DNA from: Chelonoidis abingdonii
Taxonomy: Eukaryota > Chordata > Testudines > Testudinidae
DNA length: 64,000 nucleotides
Reading direction: 5' to 3'
Assembly: GCF_003597395.2 (NCBI RefSeq)
Contig: NC_133773.1
Span: 70,724,088 to 70,788,087 of the forward strand
A model generated the notes under the pieces. The model did no database searches. It was not told where the DNA came from and worked only from the letters and a program-made list of their open reading frames with translations. Shown here piece after piece: positions 36,100 through 48,019 of this stretch; positions within the stretch are counted from its first letter, which is position 1; each line of letters opens with the position of its first letter. The position numbers and the translations under genes are program-made.

Positions 36100-38880
36100 A
36101 TACATGCTGGAGAACAGATGACAAACAATTAATGCTAGATGTAAATATGCTGCACTCTCAAACTAAGTTTTCTTATTCCAGCTATGCAGACTCCAAACAG
36201 GAAAATCATGTAATCACCTAAAAATACATCGTAACTGGCATATGACTGCAATATAAATACTTGGTTGCTCACATTACTATTATTTTAAAATTAAAGCAGA
36301 CACATAATGACAAATGTCATCAACTTCCATAGTTAACCTCAATTGAAAGTTTTCAAGTCCTGCCTGCGAGCACAACTGAAAATTAGCTAGACAGTTTCTA
36401 TTCCTTAAGCACAACCCCCTACTCAATTTTGTACAACGGACAGTCTGCTCAAGAGTGCCCTATAAGTGAAAAAACAGCTGTGTTAAAGCTCAGTATAGCA
36501 ACATAGAAGCCAATTATGTGAGAATGCATATACAAGCAAAATGCTTTAGACTTTTAGACTTAACTCTAGTCAGTTTCAGAGACTCCTGTTTTAATAAGAA
36601 CAAAATCCATCTGAAAATAAAAAAAACAAAAACCTTAGTCATAGTGGGATGGATTGAGAATTAAGTATTTTCGTAACATCCAAAGAATGGGTAAATAGTC
36701 TCTTTAAAAATATTTCAAAATAGAGAAAGTTAGCAGACCAAATTATAGACTAATTGTGAGAAAACATATTTACAGTAGGCATTCTACAGCTGCTAATGAA
36801 TTTTCATACAAGTTACAGAAAATTGATATTGAAATTGATTAGCATATCTAATACTTAAAACATTAATACTACAAAAATAGAAAAGTATGAAAGATCTTAA
36901 GAGCCTAGGCCCTAAGCTTGCAAAACACTTACCTCTGTAAGCCTTTGCAGGATCAGGGGCTTAAGCTGGTCTTGCATTTTTGGTTTGCATATATTTCCTG
37001 ATGAAGGAAATTTTAATATTACTATTAACAATTGTATTATTGTAGTGCCCTAGAATCCCATTGTCCTAGGCACAATACAAATGCAGGGAAAAAAAAACTG
37101 TCCATGCCGCAAAAAGTTTACAATCTAAGTAATAAGTACTATTTTGTGACATTTCTTAGAAATCAGTGATTAAAAAATCAATTTGGATTATCAGTGCTTA
37201 GTTTTATGATTATGGGCCATAATCATGTGCCAGTGGCTACGATTCCAGTATTAACCCTATTTTCAGCACACTTTTTAAGTTTGTCTATAAAAACAAACTC
37301 TCTTTTTGAGCTGAAAATTCTCAGGATAAATCTGGGGGAAGAGGACATGCTATTATTAATTAATAATTATTATTATTAATTATTATTATTATTGAAGAAA
37401 AGCAAATCACAGCCTATGTTTGATTCATGGGACAGGACAATGTAACATTCTGAATTCTGTTATTCAGAGAACTATTTGGACTATTAACATAAGGAACACA
37501 AAAGTCCTGTTCAAGTCAAGTCATATTTTTGTATCTTTCTTATTTCAAGTCTGCTTCAGTCCCTCTCTATAAAGGTATGTTTTGTGACATGAGCCAATAA
37601 GTCAAACTGGAAAAAATCTGTTTCTTAGATATGCATGGCTGTTTTCTCCCCTTTTTCTTCTTACTGAAAACAAGTTCCGATATGAGATTTTGTTTGCCAA
37701 GTTTTGCTGAGCAGAAAGCATTCTATGGGTAAGTTATAACCTAATAAATAATAGGGATTATAATGGAAATGCTGATACAACAATATCTATTCTCTCAAAC
37801 TGCATGCATATCTTCCATTAAGGTTAGTGGAAGTTACTTATGAACATAAAGAGAGAATGGACTCCCTTAGGGGTCCTATTCTCTTCTAGATGTGCATCCA
37901 TAACTCCCACTAACATTAATGGAAGAAATGCGAACTGAGGGAATAACAGATCCTGTTTTGCACTTTTATAATACCAGTACAGATGATTCATTGTACCATT
38001 CACTAACCTTTTTAGTTCCATAAGTCAAAAAAAAGGCGGGGGAGGGAAGAGGAAGCTAGCAATTAAAAAGTGGAATGTTTGATACTATAATAAATTAAAT
38101 AAGTACTGCATCATATAAAACCCTTCAAAATATTCACAAAATTTTACCTCTCCATTTCTGACATCATAAAAGCACAGACTGTTACTTGACAAGTTGGATT
38201 AAACTATGGATAAGCAAAATTTCTTTTTCAGTACAAGCATTACCTCAATTGCATAGTTACACAATAACTGGACTAATCAAAGCTATACAATGTTACCATT
38301 GGGAAGAAAGTAGGGTTCCTCATTAGCCTATTACAAGAGAATTACTGTAAATTCAGCCTACGTGCAGCATCACTTCCTGTGCAAACAAACATAGATAATA
38401 CAACAAGCTTGAAACCATTCCAAGCTGGCAGACTGGCAGAACAAATTATGCAGAGCAAAAGAAAGCCTTCAGTAGATTCAATAGAGCTTGGAGCATAAGA
38501 ATGATTAAGTGTTTCTTTACACAACTACAAATCACAGTAATGAATCAGAGTAAAATTTCCAATAAGGGACTTAGCTGCATCAGCTGGCCTCCTTTAGAGA
38601 GCAATGTTATAATGTGAAATGATGACATTCTAAATAGCAGTGTTTGCAACTTTTGCACAATCTGCCTAAAGCAAGTCCATTGTTGTTTGATGGGTTTTTT
38701 GTTTTGTTTTTAAGAAAAGCATAATAAACTATTGCCTAAAAATATATAGAGAAGCAGGGGCGGAGGGAGTCTTTTTAATTAGCTAGAAAGTGAGTCTAAT
38801 CCAACTAACAATGAAGTCACTGGGAAATCTCTATGGTTTACTTTAATGGGATCTGGATCAGTCCTGCTCTGAATACATAA
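36100..38880. other. Intronic sequence with old repeats and an ATT microsatellite
   Basis: Holds a palindromic repeat (36903-36965), an old repeat (37025-37135), an (ATT)n tract at 37353-37395 and a TTTG-rich tract near 38695-38712. No exon or recent element recognised. Confidence 0.4.
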
Positions 38881-39866
38881 TATTCATAGACTCTAGGACT
38901 GGAAGGGACCTCGAGAGGTCATCGAGTCCAGTCCCCTGCCCTCATGGCAGGACCAAATACTGTCTAGACCATCCCTGATAGACATTTATCTAACCTACTC
39001 TTAAATATCTCCAGAGATGGAGATTCCACAACCTCCCTAGGCAATTTATTCCAGTGTTTAACTACCCTGACAGTTAGGAACTTTTTCCTAATGTCCAACC
39101 TAAATCTCCCTTGCTGCAGTTTAAGCCCATTGCTTCTTGTTCTATCATTAGAGGCTAAGGTGAACAAGTTTTCTCCCTCCTCCTGATGACACCCTTTTAG
39201 ATACCTGAAAACTGCTATCATGTCCCCTCTCAGTCTTCTCTTTTCCAAACTAAATAAACCCAATTCTTTCAGCCTTCCTTCATAGGTCATGTTCTCAAGA
39301 CCTTTAATCATTCTTGTTGCTCTTCTCTGGACCCTCTCCAATTTCTCCACATCTTTCTTGAAATGCGGTGCCCAGAACTGGACACAATACTCCAGTTGAG
39401 GCCTAACCAGCGCAGAGTAGAGCGGAAGAATGACTTCTCGTGTCTTGTTTACAACACACCTGTTAATGCATCCCAGAATCACGTTTGCTTTTTTTGCAAC
39501 AGTATCACACTGTTGACTCATATTTAGCTTGTGGTCCACTATGACCCCTAGATCTCTTTCTGCCATACTCCTTCCTAGACAGTCTCTTCCCATTCTGTAT
39601 GTGTGAAACTGATTGTTCCTTCCTAAGTGGAGCACTTTGCATTTGTCTTTATTGAACTTCATCCGGTTTACCTCAGACCATTTCTCCAGTTTGTCCAGAT
39701 CATTTTGAATTTTGACCCTGTCCTCCAAAGCAGTTGCAATCCCTCCCAGTTTGGTATCGTCCACAAACTTAATGAGCTTACTTTCTGTGCCAACACCTAA
39801 GTCGTCGATGAAGATATTGAACAGAGCCGGTCCCAAAACAGACCCCTGCGGAACCCCACTTGTTAT
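38881..39866 (-). mobile_element. Youngest-looking CR1 LINE copy, 5'-truncated, frame open
   Basis: On the minus strand an uninterrupted 290-codon frame (38964-39836) covers the end of CR1 ORF2: GPALFNIFIDDLG, the RT catalytic FVDDTKLGG motif (canonical F-A-D-D with V), LDKLEKWSEVNRMKFNKDKC and the thumb/C-terminal region ending LSGMV. The 3' UTR follows at 38881-38963 with AGACTCTAGGACTGGAAGGG near the tail. The 5' truncation falls just before GTTCCGCAGGGGTC (minus strand). The copy cannot be autonomous because endonuclease and most of RT are absent. Confidence 0.9.
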
Positions 39867-40810
39867 ATTCTATGTTGTAACTATAGAATTATGCAAAAAA
39901 AATGCAGCTGTTTAAAAACAAATACAAACTCTTTTCTATAAACAAATGTGAATTAAAAAATAAAATAAAATAAAATAGCTATCCTCCTTTTGAAAACGTG
40001 TCCATGCATGAGGCACTGGGGGAGGAGTCAGGTGCTCACAAAGGAATCTATATCTATGATCAAGAAACGTGAGGACATTTCCTATTCAAAGAAGTTGATT
40101 CTCTTGTAAGCAGCTGACTCTTCCTCCATTCCCATGTGTGGCATGCTTTCAAAAAGGGGCTTAGCTAAGCAAGTGTTCAAAGAGCAAAGATATCACACTA
40201 ACAACAATACTGTTTTCTCCTGTGTTATTCAGAAAATCAGACAATATTTTCATAAGGGTTGCTTCTACTGTTAAAATCCATTAATCTAAAAATCTATAAA
40301 TGCCAGCTAGATCTGCTTAAAGAATACTGTAACTGATTGTACATCAACTTTTCAGCACCACCAGTATTATTGGCACTTTAAAGATGAGACTTCCAAATAA
40401 TAAAAACAAAAAACAATTTTTGCAATATGATCCTGTGCTCCGTCACATCCTGGTGAAGGTGCCATAAACAACCCATGAATAGAGACTCAGATTTTCAGAG
40501 TAGTATCTCCAAGCAAATGCAGGCCAGTTTGTAGAGTGACAAATATTGGCTTGCATACAATCTTTGTGCTGCACTACATTAAAAACATGTTTGTAAAACA
40601 CATAGGAACAATGTGGGCCTATTTTCTAGCATTGAATCAAAGTCCAGATTTCATTAATTGCTTCAAATGTCATGGAAAGAAAACATCACTGTGCTTCTCG
40701 GATGCTAATCAATGGCTTGTTAACCTTAAATATAAACATACAGGAGTGGCTATGGCATAGCATATTTATGTGGCAATATGTTTCTACCTTTTACTGTGTT
40801 AAACTATGCC
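39867..40810. other. Intronic sequence with nothing recognised
   Basis: An (AAAAT)n tract lies at 39953-39977. Small overlapping open frames at 40536-40902 show no domain. No exon or element termini. Confidence 0.4.
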
Positions 40811-40818
40811 AAAACACT

Positions 40819-42404
40819 CACGGCCGGCGCAAGGAAGTTTTGCGCCCTAGGCGAAACTTCCACCTTGCGCACCCCCAGCCTTGCAGCAGCTCCTCACCCT
40901 GAAGTGTGCCCCCTCCCCTGCGGCAGCTCCCCACCCCCTGGCCCAAGGAGCCCTGCAGTACCTCCCCACCCCAGCTCACCTCTGCTCCGCGTCCTCCCCG
41001 AGCACACTGTCCTGCTCTAATTCTCCTCCCAGGCTTGTGGCACCAAACAGCTGATTGGGAGGTGGGAGAAGTGAAGCAGCAACTGCGCAGTGGAACCCCC
41101 GGGCTGCCGGTGGCACGCTGACCCAGGCACAGGTGGCAAGTTTGTAGAAATTTTGGTGGTGCCCAGAACCTGCCCTCCCCCAAAACTCCGCCCCCACTTG
41201 CCTAAGGCTCTGGGAGGGGTTGGGGGGGGAGCTCTGGGGTGCAGGTCCTGAGCTGGGGATGCAGGCTTTGGGATGGAGTTTGGGTGCTGGGTGCAGGCTC
41301 TGGGCTGGGGCAGGAGGTGGGGTGAGGGGGTGAGGGGTGCAGGCTTTGGGATGGAGTTTGGGTGCAGGCTGGGGGTGGGGTGTAGGAAAGGGTGAGGGGT
41401 GCAGGCTCTGGGAGGGAGTTTGGGGGTGGGAAGGAGTGTGTGGGAAAGGGGAGGGGTGCACGCTCTGGGAGGGTGTGCATGCTCTGGAGGGAAGTTTGGG
41501 GATAGGAGGGAGTGCAGGGGGATGAGGGTTGGGGCTGAGGATGAGGGATCATGATGCAGGATGGGGCTCAGGGCTAGGGCAGAGGGCTGGCGTGTGGGAT
41601 GAGGGCTGTGGGGCTGAGGCAGAGGATTAGGGTGCAGGGAGATGAGGGATGGGGCTGAGGATGAGGGGTTCATGCTGCAGGGGGGCTCAGGGCTGGGGAA
41701 GAGCATTAGGGTGCAGGAGGATGAGGGTTGGGGCTGAGGAAGAGGATTAGGGTGCAGGGGGATGAGGATTGGGGTTGAGGATCAGGGATTCATGATGTGG
41801 GGGGGCTCAGGGCTGAGGCAGAGGATTAGGGTGTGGGGGGCTGAGGGGTTTGGGTGTTGGAGAGGCTCAAGGCGAGGGCGGAAGCACAGGGTAAGGGCAG
41901 CCTGCCCTGCCAGTAGGAGATGGGGGGCACTAGGACCCTGGGGCAGCAGATAGCAGTTCTGCTGGAAGCTGCTCTTCTCCAGCAACAGAAGACGACAGGG
42001 GAGAGATGCTGCGCTGCTTTCTGTGAGGCGGCGGGGCGGGAGCGGGGAGACCCGGGGGGGGCCGGGGTCCGATCCAGGCAGGGCCGGGGGAGAGACGCAG
42101 CTCCAAATATTGCTGGAGCAGGGCCCCCAGCCCTGAATATTGCTGGTGCTTGAGCACCGCAAACATATAGAACCTGCCCCCTATAAACCCTGGGCTGCTG
42201 GCTGCTGCGGCGGCCCCCCTGACCCAGGGGACACCCTGGGCTGCCCGCTGCCGATGCTGCCGGCAGCTCCGACTCCCTCTCGATCCCAGCAACAGCGGCT
42301 GCTCAACCACTTAAAAAAAATTTGGGGGTGCTGCTTTTTGGCACCCCCAAATCTTGGTGCCCTAGACAACTGCCTAGTCTGCCTAAATGGTTGCACCGGC
42401 CCTG
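40819..42404. mobile_element. GC-rich hAT-like non-autonomous element, 1586 bp, carrying a minisatellite
   Basis: The left end CACGGCCGGCGCAAGG and right end (reversed) CAGGGCCGGTGCAACC are inverted. Just inside, GCGCCCTAGGCGAAACTT pairs with GTGCCCTAGACAACTG. The flanks AAAACACT (40811-40818) and AATACACT (42405-42412) agree at 7 of 8 positions, as expected for hAT. The interior is strongly GC-rich and contains a tandem array at 41200-41860. Long open frames here (up to 229 codons, minus strand 41017-41706) are proline/histidine/serine-rich translations of the array, not a transposase. Confidence 0.7.
41200..41860. repeat. G-rich minisatellite inside the hAT-like element
   Basis: Two successive blocks of diverged units. 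The first (about 41200-41520) repeats GGTGCAGGCTCTGGG followed by GGGAGTTTGGG. The second (about 41520-41860) repeats GGGATGAGGGTTGGGGCTGAGGA with GAGGATTAGGGTGCAGG, with a longer-period GGATCATGATGCAGG insertion. Unit lengths drift around 40-60 bp. One strand is almost free of C over long runs. Confidence 0.75.
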
Positions 42405-42728
42405 AATACACTTCCTGTGCACCTGCACGCACACAAGCAAGCACACAGTGTTAACACTACTGCTGTGGAAAACAGGCTGCATAGTAGCTAGAGCACTTCG
42501 TACCTGAGAAATGGGTTATTTCTATTAATAGAAAAACAATGGATAGGAAATACAAGATTAATCCTAATTTAAATTTACAAAGAACAGTTCCTACATATAA
42601 GATTTCAACGGTAATAAGATTTAACAGAAAACGCAGCGAAATTCAGGCTTGCATACTCATTACAAGGAGTTGGGGCCCATTTGTTTGTTTTTTGGTGATA
42701 AACTTGAGTATTCCCTCCTCTGCAAATT

Positions 42729-44480
42729 GAGAAGACGACGACTAAAGGAGGACTTCGCGAAGTAACGAAATGACAGGCTCTTAAAGACGGCTGAAGATCA
42801 CAGAAGCCTCAAAAATGCAAAAGGAAACTGACACTGTACAAGTCAACAATAATGGTGCTGAAGAACAGGGACAGAAAACCAGTAATTGACAGAACAGGGA
42901 TGGAAGTGGTCAGCAAAGATTTCTACACCAAACTGTTCGCATCTCAGTACTAAGACTTCAACAGACCAATGAGCATGTACTCCCAGTCCTTGTCAGCAAA
43001 GTTTGACATGCAGTTAACCAAATAAAGGAAGGAAAAGCCCCAAGTAAAGAGGATCGGACAAACAAAATGATAACAGCTGTAGGCCAAGACCTGTGGGAAA
43101 CCCTTGCTCAGAAGTTTAGCTGTTACTTGGAAATGCAGAATATACCATCTAGGTCGAAGGAGTCCAGCTGTACAAGAAGGGCGATTGTGAAGATCTAAAG
43201 AACAATTGTCCAATATACCTGCTCTTACGTCTACAAGCTGTTCACCAAAATAACAACAAACCAACTGCTACAGAGTCTGGACGACCAGCAGCTGAGACAG
43301 CAGGCAGGCTTTTGAAGGAATTCCAGCACAATGAACCATATTTTCACTATAAACCAGCTACTGGAACGCTCAAGGGAATACAAATTCCCTTTATGTATTG
43401 CCTTCGTCGACTATGAAAAAGCATTCAACAATGTAGAGATCGATGCAGTGGTGAAAGCTCTTTCAGGGCAGGGCATCAACACAAACTATATCAAAGTATT
43501 AAAGGAAGCAAATTCTGGCTGAACTATAGATATAACTTTATTTGATACTCCCCTTCGCATCCCAGTTAAGAAAGGTGTGAAACAAGGACACATGGTTTCA
43601 CTGAAACTCTTCACAGGCTGCCTCAAAATGGTAATGAGGCAGATGAATTGGAAGGATGGAATCAACATCAATGGAGAGCAGTTAAACCATTTCAGATTTG
43701 TGGACGATATTGTGTTGATCACTGAAAATAATATCAAACTACAGAAAATGCTGTGAGAACAACATAAAAAGCAGCCATGTTGGACTGAAAATTAATTGTT
43801 CCAAAATGAAATTTATGTGATCTGATACTTTGACAGAAGACCAAATAACAAACAAGGGAGAGCAAACAGAAGAAGTTGACCAATACGTCTATTTGGGCCA
43901 ATAAATTAACATGCGTCACGATCAGGAAGGTGAACACTTGCGAAGAAAGACAGCAGGTTGGTGTGCATTCAATTCTGTTAAGGATATCCTCCAAGGAAAA
44001 ATCAACAAGGCAACATGCACCAGTCTCTTCAGCTCAACAGTACTGCTAGCTATGTTGTACAGCAGCAAAAAAATGGACAGCAAAATATTGGAGCAGCAAC
44101 TGTTTGTCATGGAAAGAGTGATGGAAAGAAGAGTTCTGGGAATTTCAATCTGAGACTGTGTCCCCACTGAAGTGATCAGACAGCAGCATGGAGTGCAGAA
44201 CTTTGTTGAGAGTAGGTATAAAAAAATGCCATGGGCTGGGCATATAGCGTGGCTCAATGACAACTGATGGACTGCAGCTGTTACTGAGTGGTACTCACAG
44301 GAGTTGACATGACCACTCAGCCAACCTAAAAGGGATGGGAAGATTTTATCATGAAAAGACATGTCCACACATGGAGAAGGAAGGTCAGGTTACAAGAAGA
44401 ACGGAAGACATGTTGTGATTGGCACAATCTATATGAGGGCTGAAGGACTGATCGATCAAGGTGATTCTCATCACTGAACT
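42729..44480 (+). mobile_element. RTE-clade LINE remnant
   Basis: Pieces of the RT survive: HIFTINQLLERSREYKFPLC, AFVDYEKAFNNVEIDAVVKA (frame 43331-43522), the catalytic FRFVDDIVLI near 43690-43725, then YVYLGQ and MRHDQEGEHLRRK (43911-44153) and MERVMERRVLG. This wording is the RTE (BovB-like) clade rather than CR1. The 3' end near 44450 has GATCAAGGTGATTCTCATCA, resembling the GTGAT-rich tails of RTE elements. Stops and frameshifts throughout; the 5' endonuclease is missing or unrecognisable. Confidence 0.8.
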
Positions 44481-44886
44481 ACAGCTCAGTTATATTTCAA
44501 ATTGTATTCCTTCAGACAACTTAATCCTTATTTTAGCCCACCTCAAGTCTACCACACAGCTCAATAGGTCCCTGAATCCTCCCCATACATATATGCCATG
44601 ACTCTTCTTTATTTCTTTTCCTTGATCATGTTCTCTATGGCCAGAGCAGGTGAATAAAGGCTAGCCCCTCTTCTGTTTAGAGCCCTAGGTATAGTGCCTC
44701 TTAGAAGCACAGAATGGGACCACTCTAAGCCCACTTATCTATTCAATTCCTCCTTTGACTTCCACATCACTGGGTCACAGGCATCTATTCTGCTGCAAGC
44801 TGATTACTGCATCTGATGAGAAGAGGTGTCACTTTGGGTGTCACAGAACATGACATTTAAACCATCCTGAACTAAATCTGAATTAA
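44481..44886. other. Intronic sequence with nothing recognised
   Basis: The gap between the RTE tail and the CR1 start. It is pyrimidine-rich with no element termini recognised. Confidence 0.4.
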
Positions 44887-44896
44887 TCAGACTTAA

Positions 44897-46789
44897 ATGA
44901 TAGTAAAAAAAATATTGTAAGTACATCAGAAACAGGAAGCCTGCTAAACGACCACTGGGCAGTACTTAACAATAAGGACATTGCGGAGAAACTAAATGAA
45001 TTCTTTGCATCAGTTTTCATGGCTGAGGATATGAGGGAGATTCCCAAACCTGAGCAATTCTTTTTAGGTGACAAATCTGAGGAACTGGCCCACACTGAGG
45101 TGCCATTAGAAGTGGTTTTGGAACAAACTGATAAACAGTAATAAGTCATTAGGACCAGATGATATTCACCCAAGAGTCCTGAAGAAACTCAAATGTGAAA
45201 TTGCAAAAATTACTAATTGTAGTCTGTAATCTATCTTTTAAATCAGCTTCTGTGCCAAATGACTGGAGGATAACTAATGTGATGCCCATATTTAAAAAGG
45301 GCTCCAGAGATGATCCCGGCAATTACAGGTCAATAAGCTTCACTTCAGTACCAGGCAAACTGATTGAAAATATAGTAACAAACAAAATTGTCAGACACAT
45401 AGATGGACATAATTTTTTGGTCAAGAGTCAACATGGTATTGTAAAGGGAAATCATGCCTCACCAATCTACTAGAATTCTTTGAGAGGGATCAACAAGCAT
45501 GTGGACAAGGAGGATCCAGTGGCTATAGTGTACTTAGATTTTCAGAAAGCCTTTGATGAGGTTCCTCATCAAAGGCTCTTAAGCATAGTAAGCTGTCATG
45601 GGATAACAGGGAAGGTCGTCTCATGGATTGGTAACTGGTTAAAAGATAGGAAACAAAGGGTAGGAAAAATGGTCAGTTTTCAGAATGGAGAGAGGTAAAT
45701 AGTGGTGTCCCCCAGCGATCTGTACTGGGACCAGTATGATTCAACGTATTCATAAATGATCTGGAAAAAGGGGTAAACAGTGAGGTGGCAAAATTTGCAG
45801 ATGATTCAAAACTATTCAAGATAGCTAAGTCCCAGGCAGACTGTGAACAGCTACAAAAGGATCTCTCAAAACTGGGTGACTGGGAAACAAAATGGCAGAT
45901 GAAATTCAATGTTGATAAATGCAAAGTAATACACGTTGGAAAACAATCCCAAACTATACATACAAAATGATGGAGTCCAAATTAGCTGTTACCACTCAAG
46001 AAAGAGATCTTGGAGTCTCTGTGGATAGTTCTCTGAAAACATCCACTCAATGTGCAGTCGCAGTCAAAAAGCCAACAGAATGTTGGCAATAATTAAGAAA
46101 GGGATGGATAAGAAGATAGAAAATATATTACCTCTATATAAATCCACGGCACATATACATCTTGAATACTGTGTGCAGTATTCCATCTCAAAATAGAAAT
46201 ATTGGAATTGGAAAAGGTTCAGAAAAGGATTAAAAACATATTAGGGGTATGGAACGGCTTCCATCTGAGAAGAGATTAATAAAACTGACTTTTCAGTTTG
46301 GAAAAAAAGATGGCTAAGAGGAGATATGATAGAGGTCTATAAAGTCATGTCTGGTGTAAAATGAAAAGTAAATAAAGAAATGTTATTTACTCCTTCTCAT
46401 AACATAAGAACTAAGGGTCACCAAATGAAATTAATAGGCAGAAGGTTTAAAACAAACAAAAGGAAGTATTTCTTCACATAATGCACAGTTATCCTGTGGA
46501 ACTCTTTGTCAGATGATGTTGTGAAGGCCATAACCATAACAGGGTTCAAAAAAGAACTAGATAAATTAATGGAGGATAGGTCCATCAATGGCTATTAGCC
46601 AGGATGGGCAGGGATGGTGACCCTAGCCTCTGCTTGCCAGAAGCTGGGAATTAGTTACAGGGAATGGATCACTTGATGATTACCTGTTCTATTCATTCCC
46701 TCTGGGGCACCTGGCATTGGTCGCTGTTGGAAGACAGGATACTGGGCTAGATGGACCTTAGGTCTGACCCAGTATGGCCGTTCTTACAT
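44897..46789 (+). mobile_element. CR1 LINE, longest copy in the window (about 1.9 kb)
   Basis: Begins in the ORF2 linker (TAAGTACATCAGAAACAGG; EKLNEFFASVFMAED in translation) and runs through RT: SASVPNDWRITNVMPIFKKGS and PGNYRSISFTSVPGKLIE (45195-45473), VYLDFQKAFDEVPHQRLL (45480-45698) and KFADDSKL with the FADD motif (45785-45970). The 3' UTR ends GACCCAGTATGGCCGTTCTTAC. Several frameshifts; the coding frame is otherwise readable. Both ends are bordered by TCAGACTTAA (44887-44896 and 46790-46799). Confidence 0.88.
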
Positions 46790-47017
46790 TCAGACTTAAG
46801 AAAAATGTATCCCACTTCTAATCTCAAATTTACTTACTGATTTTTATTATTTTACCACTTTGGCAACGGAACCTTACTGCAACTCTGTATTTAATTTCTT
46901 GTTTTCCACACAATTAAAACCTCAAACTTAACTTCCACTAACACAGTTTTGGGTAGTGGTTTGTTTTTTTTTTTGCATTGGAATATATAATTGACCAATG
47001 GATAGCCAAATACTGAG

Positions 47018-47185
47018 GGTGAAATTTTCAAGATAATAAATAAGAGTTAGGTTCTTAAGTGTCTAAAAGTCACTTTTGAAAAAAGGTCTGAGGAGTAAAT
47101 ATTCAAAAAGTGCCTACGTGATTTAGGAATCTAATCCCCAAAATTAAATGACCCTTAGAGTGCTTCTGAAAACTTAATTCCCTAT
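47018..47185. repeat. Palindromic repeat, GAAATTTTCAA type
   Basis: GGGTGAAATTTTCAAGATAA...GGTTCTTAAGTGTCTAAAAGTCAC is followed by partly inverted copies (AAAAAGTGCCTACGTGATTTAGGAATCTAA, then GTGCTTCTGAAAACTTAATTCCC). A decayed palindromic non-autonomous element. Confidence 0.5.
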
Positions 47186-47406
47186 GTCAATTTCTACATA
47201 CATAAAATTAAGATAATATTATTTACCTACCACAAATTGGTATTACACGCATGAGTTAATGTGTGTAAAAGTGCTTCAAACAGAAAAAAAGGAAAACATA
47301 ACATTTTTCACCCACTAGATAGCCATCTCATCCATTTGGGGTCAATAATTTATTAACTCTGGAGACATCAGATTCTTAGCCATGTAGTGCCACAGAATAA
47401 GTGTTA

Positions 47407-48018
47407 AGTATCAGAGGGGTAGCCGTGTTAGTCTGGATCTGTAAAAAGTGATAAAGAGTCCTGTGACACCTTATAGACTAACAGAAGTATAGGAGCATAA
47501 GCTTTCATGGGTGAATACTGTGATAAACGCAGGACAGACAGCTACAAGGGAGGGTAGAAACCAGTATCAGAGGGTTAAAAGACCCTCCTCCCTATCAACT
47601 CGGGGGTAACTATGGGTCAATCAGGTTCAGCTGAGAAGGGGTTGCCAAGATATCAATTAGAATCAGCTGAGAGGGAGCTACCTGAAGTTAATTAGGATCA
47701 GCTGCTTCCAACTAAGGGCTGCCAGAGACCTTTTAAAACCCTCCCCTGGGAAGGAGGAGGAAGGAGAGAAGGAGCTCTGCTGCCAGGAGGTGAGGAGCCG
47801 CAAGACAGCGAGCCTCACCAGGAGCAGAGGCAGTATTCTGTCCCACAACGGAGAAATATACTCTAAAAAGGACTGGTGGAGGAAAGGAACAGACTTCTCC
47901 TGTGTCCCAAGGGGGACCAGATTACCCAAGCCTGTCTCACTAGGGCTAAAAGCAGCGGAGGCTGGGGAGACCGAGAAGGTGCCTTGTCACAATATCCACT
48001 TCATCAGATGCATGAGTA
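47407..48018 (+). mobile_element. tRNA-derived SINE split by an LTR
   Basis: The head GTATCAGAGGGGTAGCCGTG, TTAGTCTGGATCTGTAAAAA, CCTGTGACACCTTATAGACT and AGCTTTCATGGGTGAATAC runs to 47518. The continuation, TCCACTTCATCAGATGCATG, appears only after 47991. The family is the turtle pol III SINE. Removing 47519-47991 restores the usual GGTGAATA-CCCACTTCGTC order (here with one substitution). The tail past GCATGAGT is truncated. Confidence 0.85.
47519..47991 (+). mobile_element. Solo LTR inside the SINE
   Basis: A 473-bp insert with termini TGTGATAA and TTGTCACA (inverted repeat with one mismatch). On the plus strand TTTTAAAACCC near 47730 serves as TATA-like box after a U3 with repeated ATCAGCTG/TTCAGCTGAGA motifs, followed by a purine-rich leader GGGAAGGAGGAGGAAGG. 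The exact junction is ambiguous by one or two bases, so the 5-bp duplication (AATAC versus AATAT) is tentative. No internal genes. Confidence 0.65.
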
Positions 48019-48019
48019 A

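Noticed and set aside
41017..41706. 229-codon minus-strand open frame, proline/histidine/serine-rich
   Set aside because: It is the translation of the G-rich tandem array inside the hAT-like element. Overlapping frames of similar length exist in other phases and no domain is present.
41200..41860. Possible CRISPR-like or satellite array
   Set aside because: Units are diverged, have no unique spacers of constant size and sit inside a eukaryotic transposon. It is a minisatellite.
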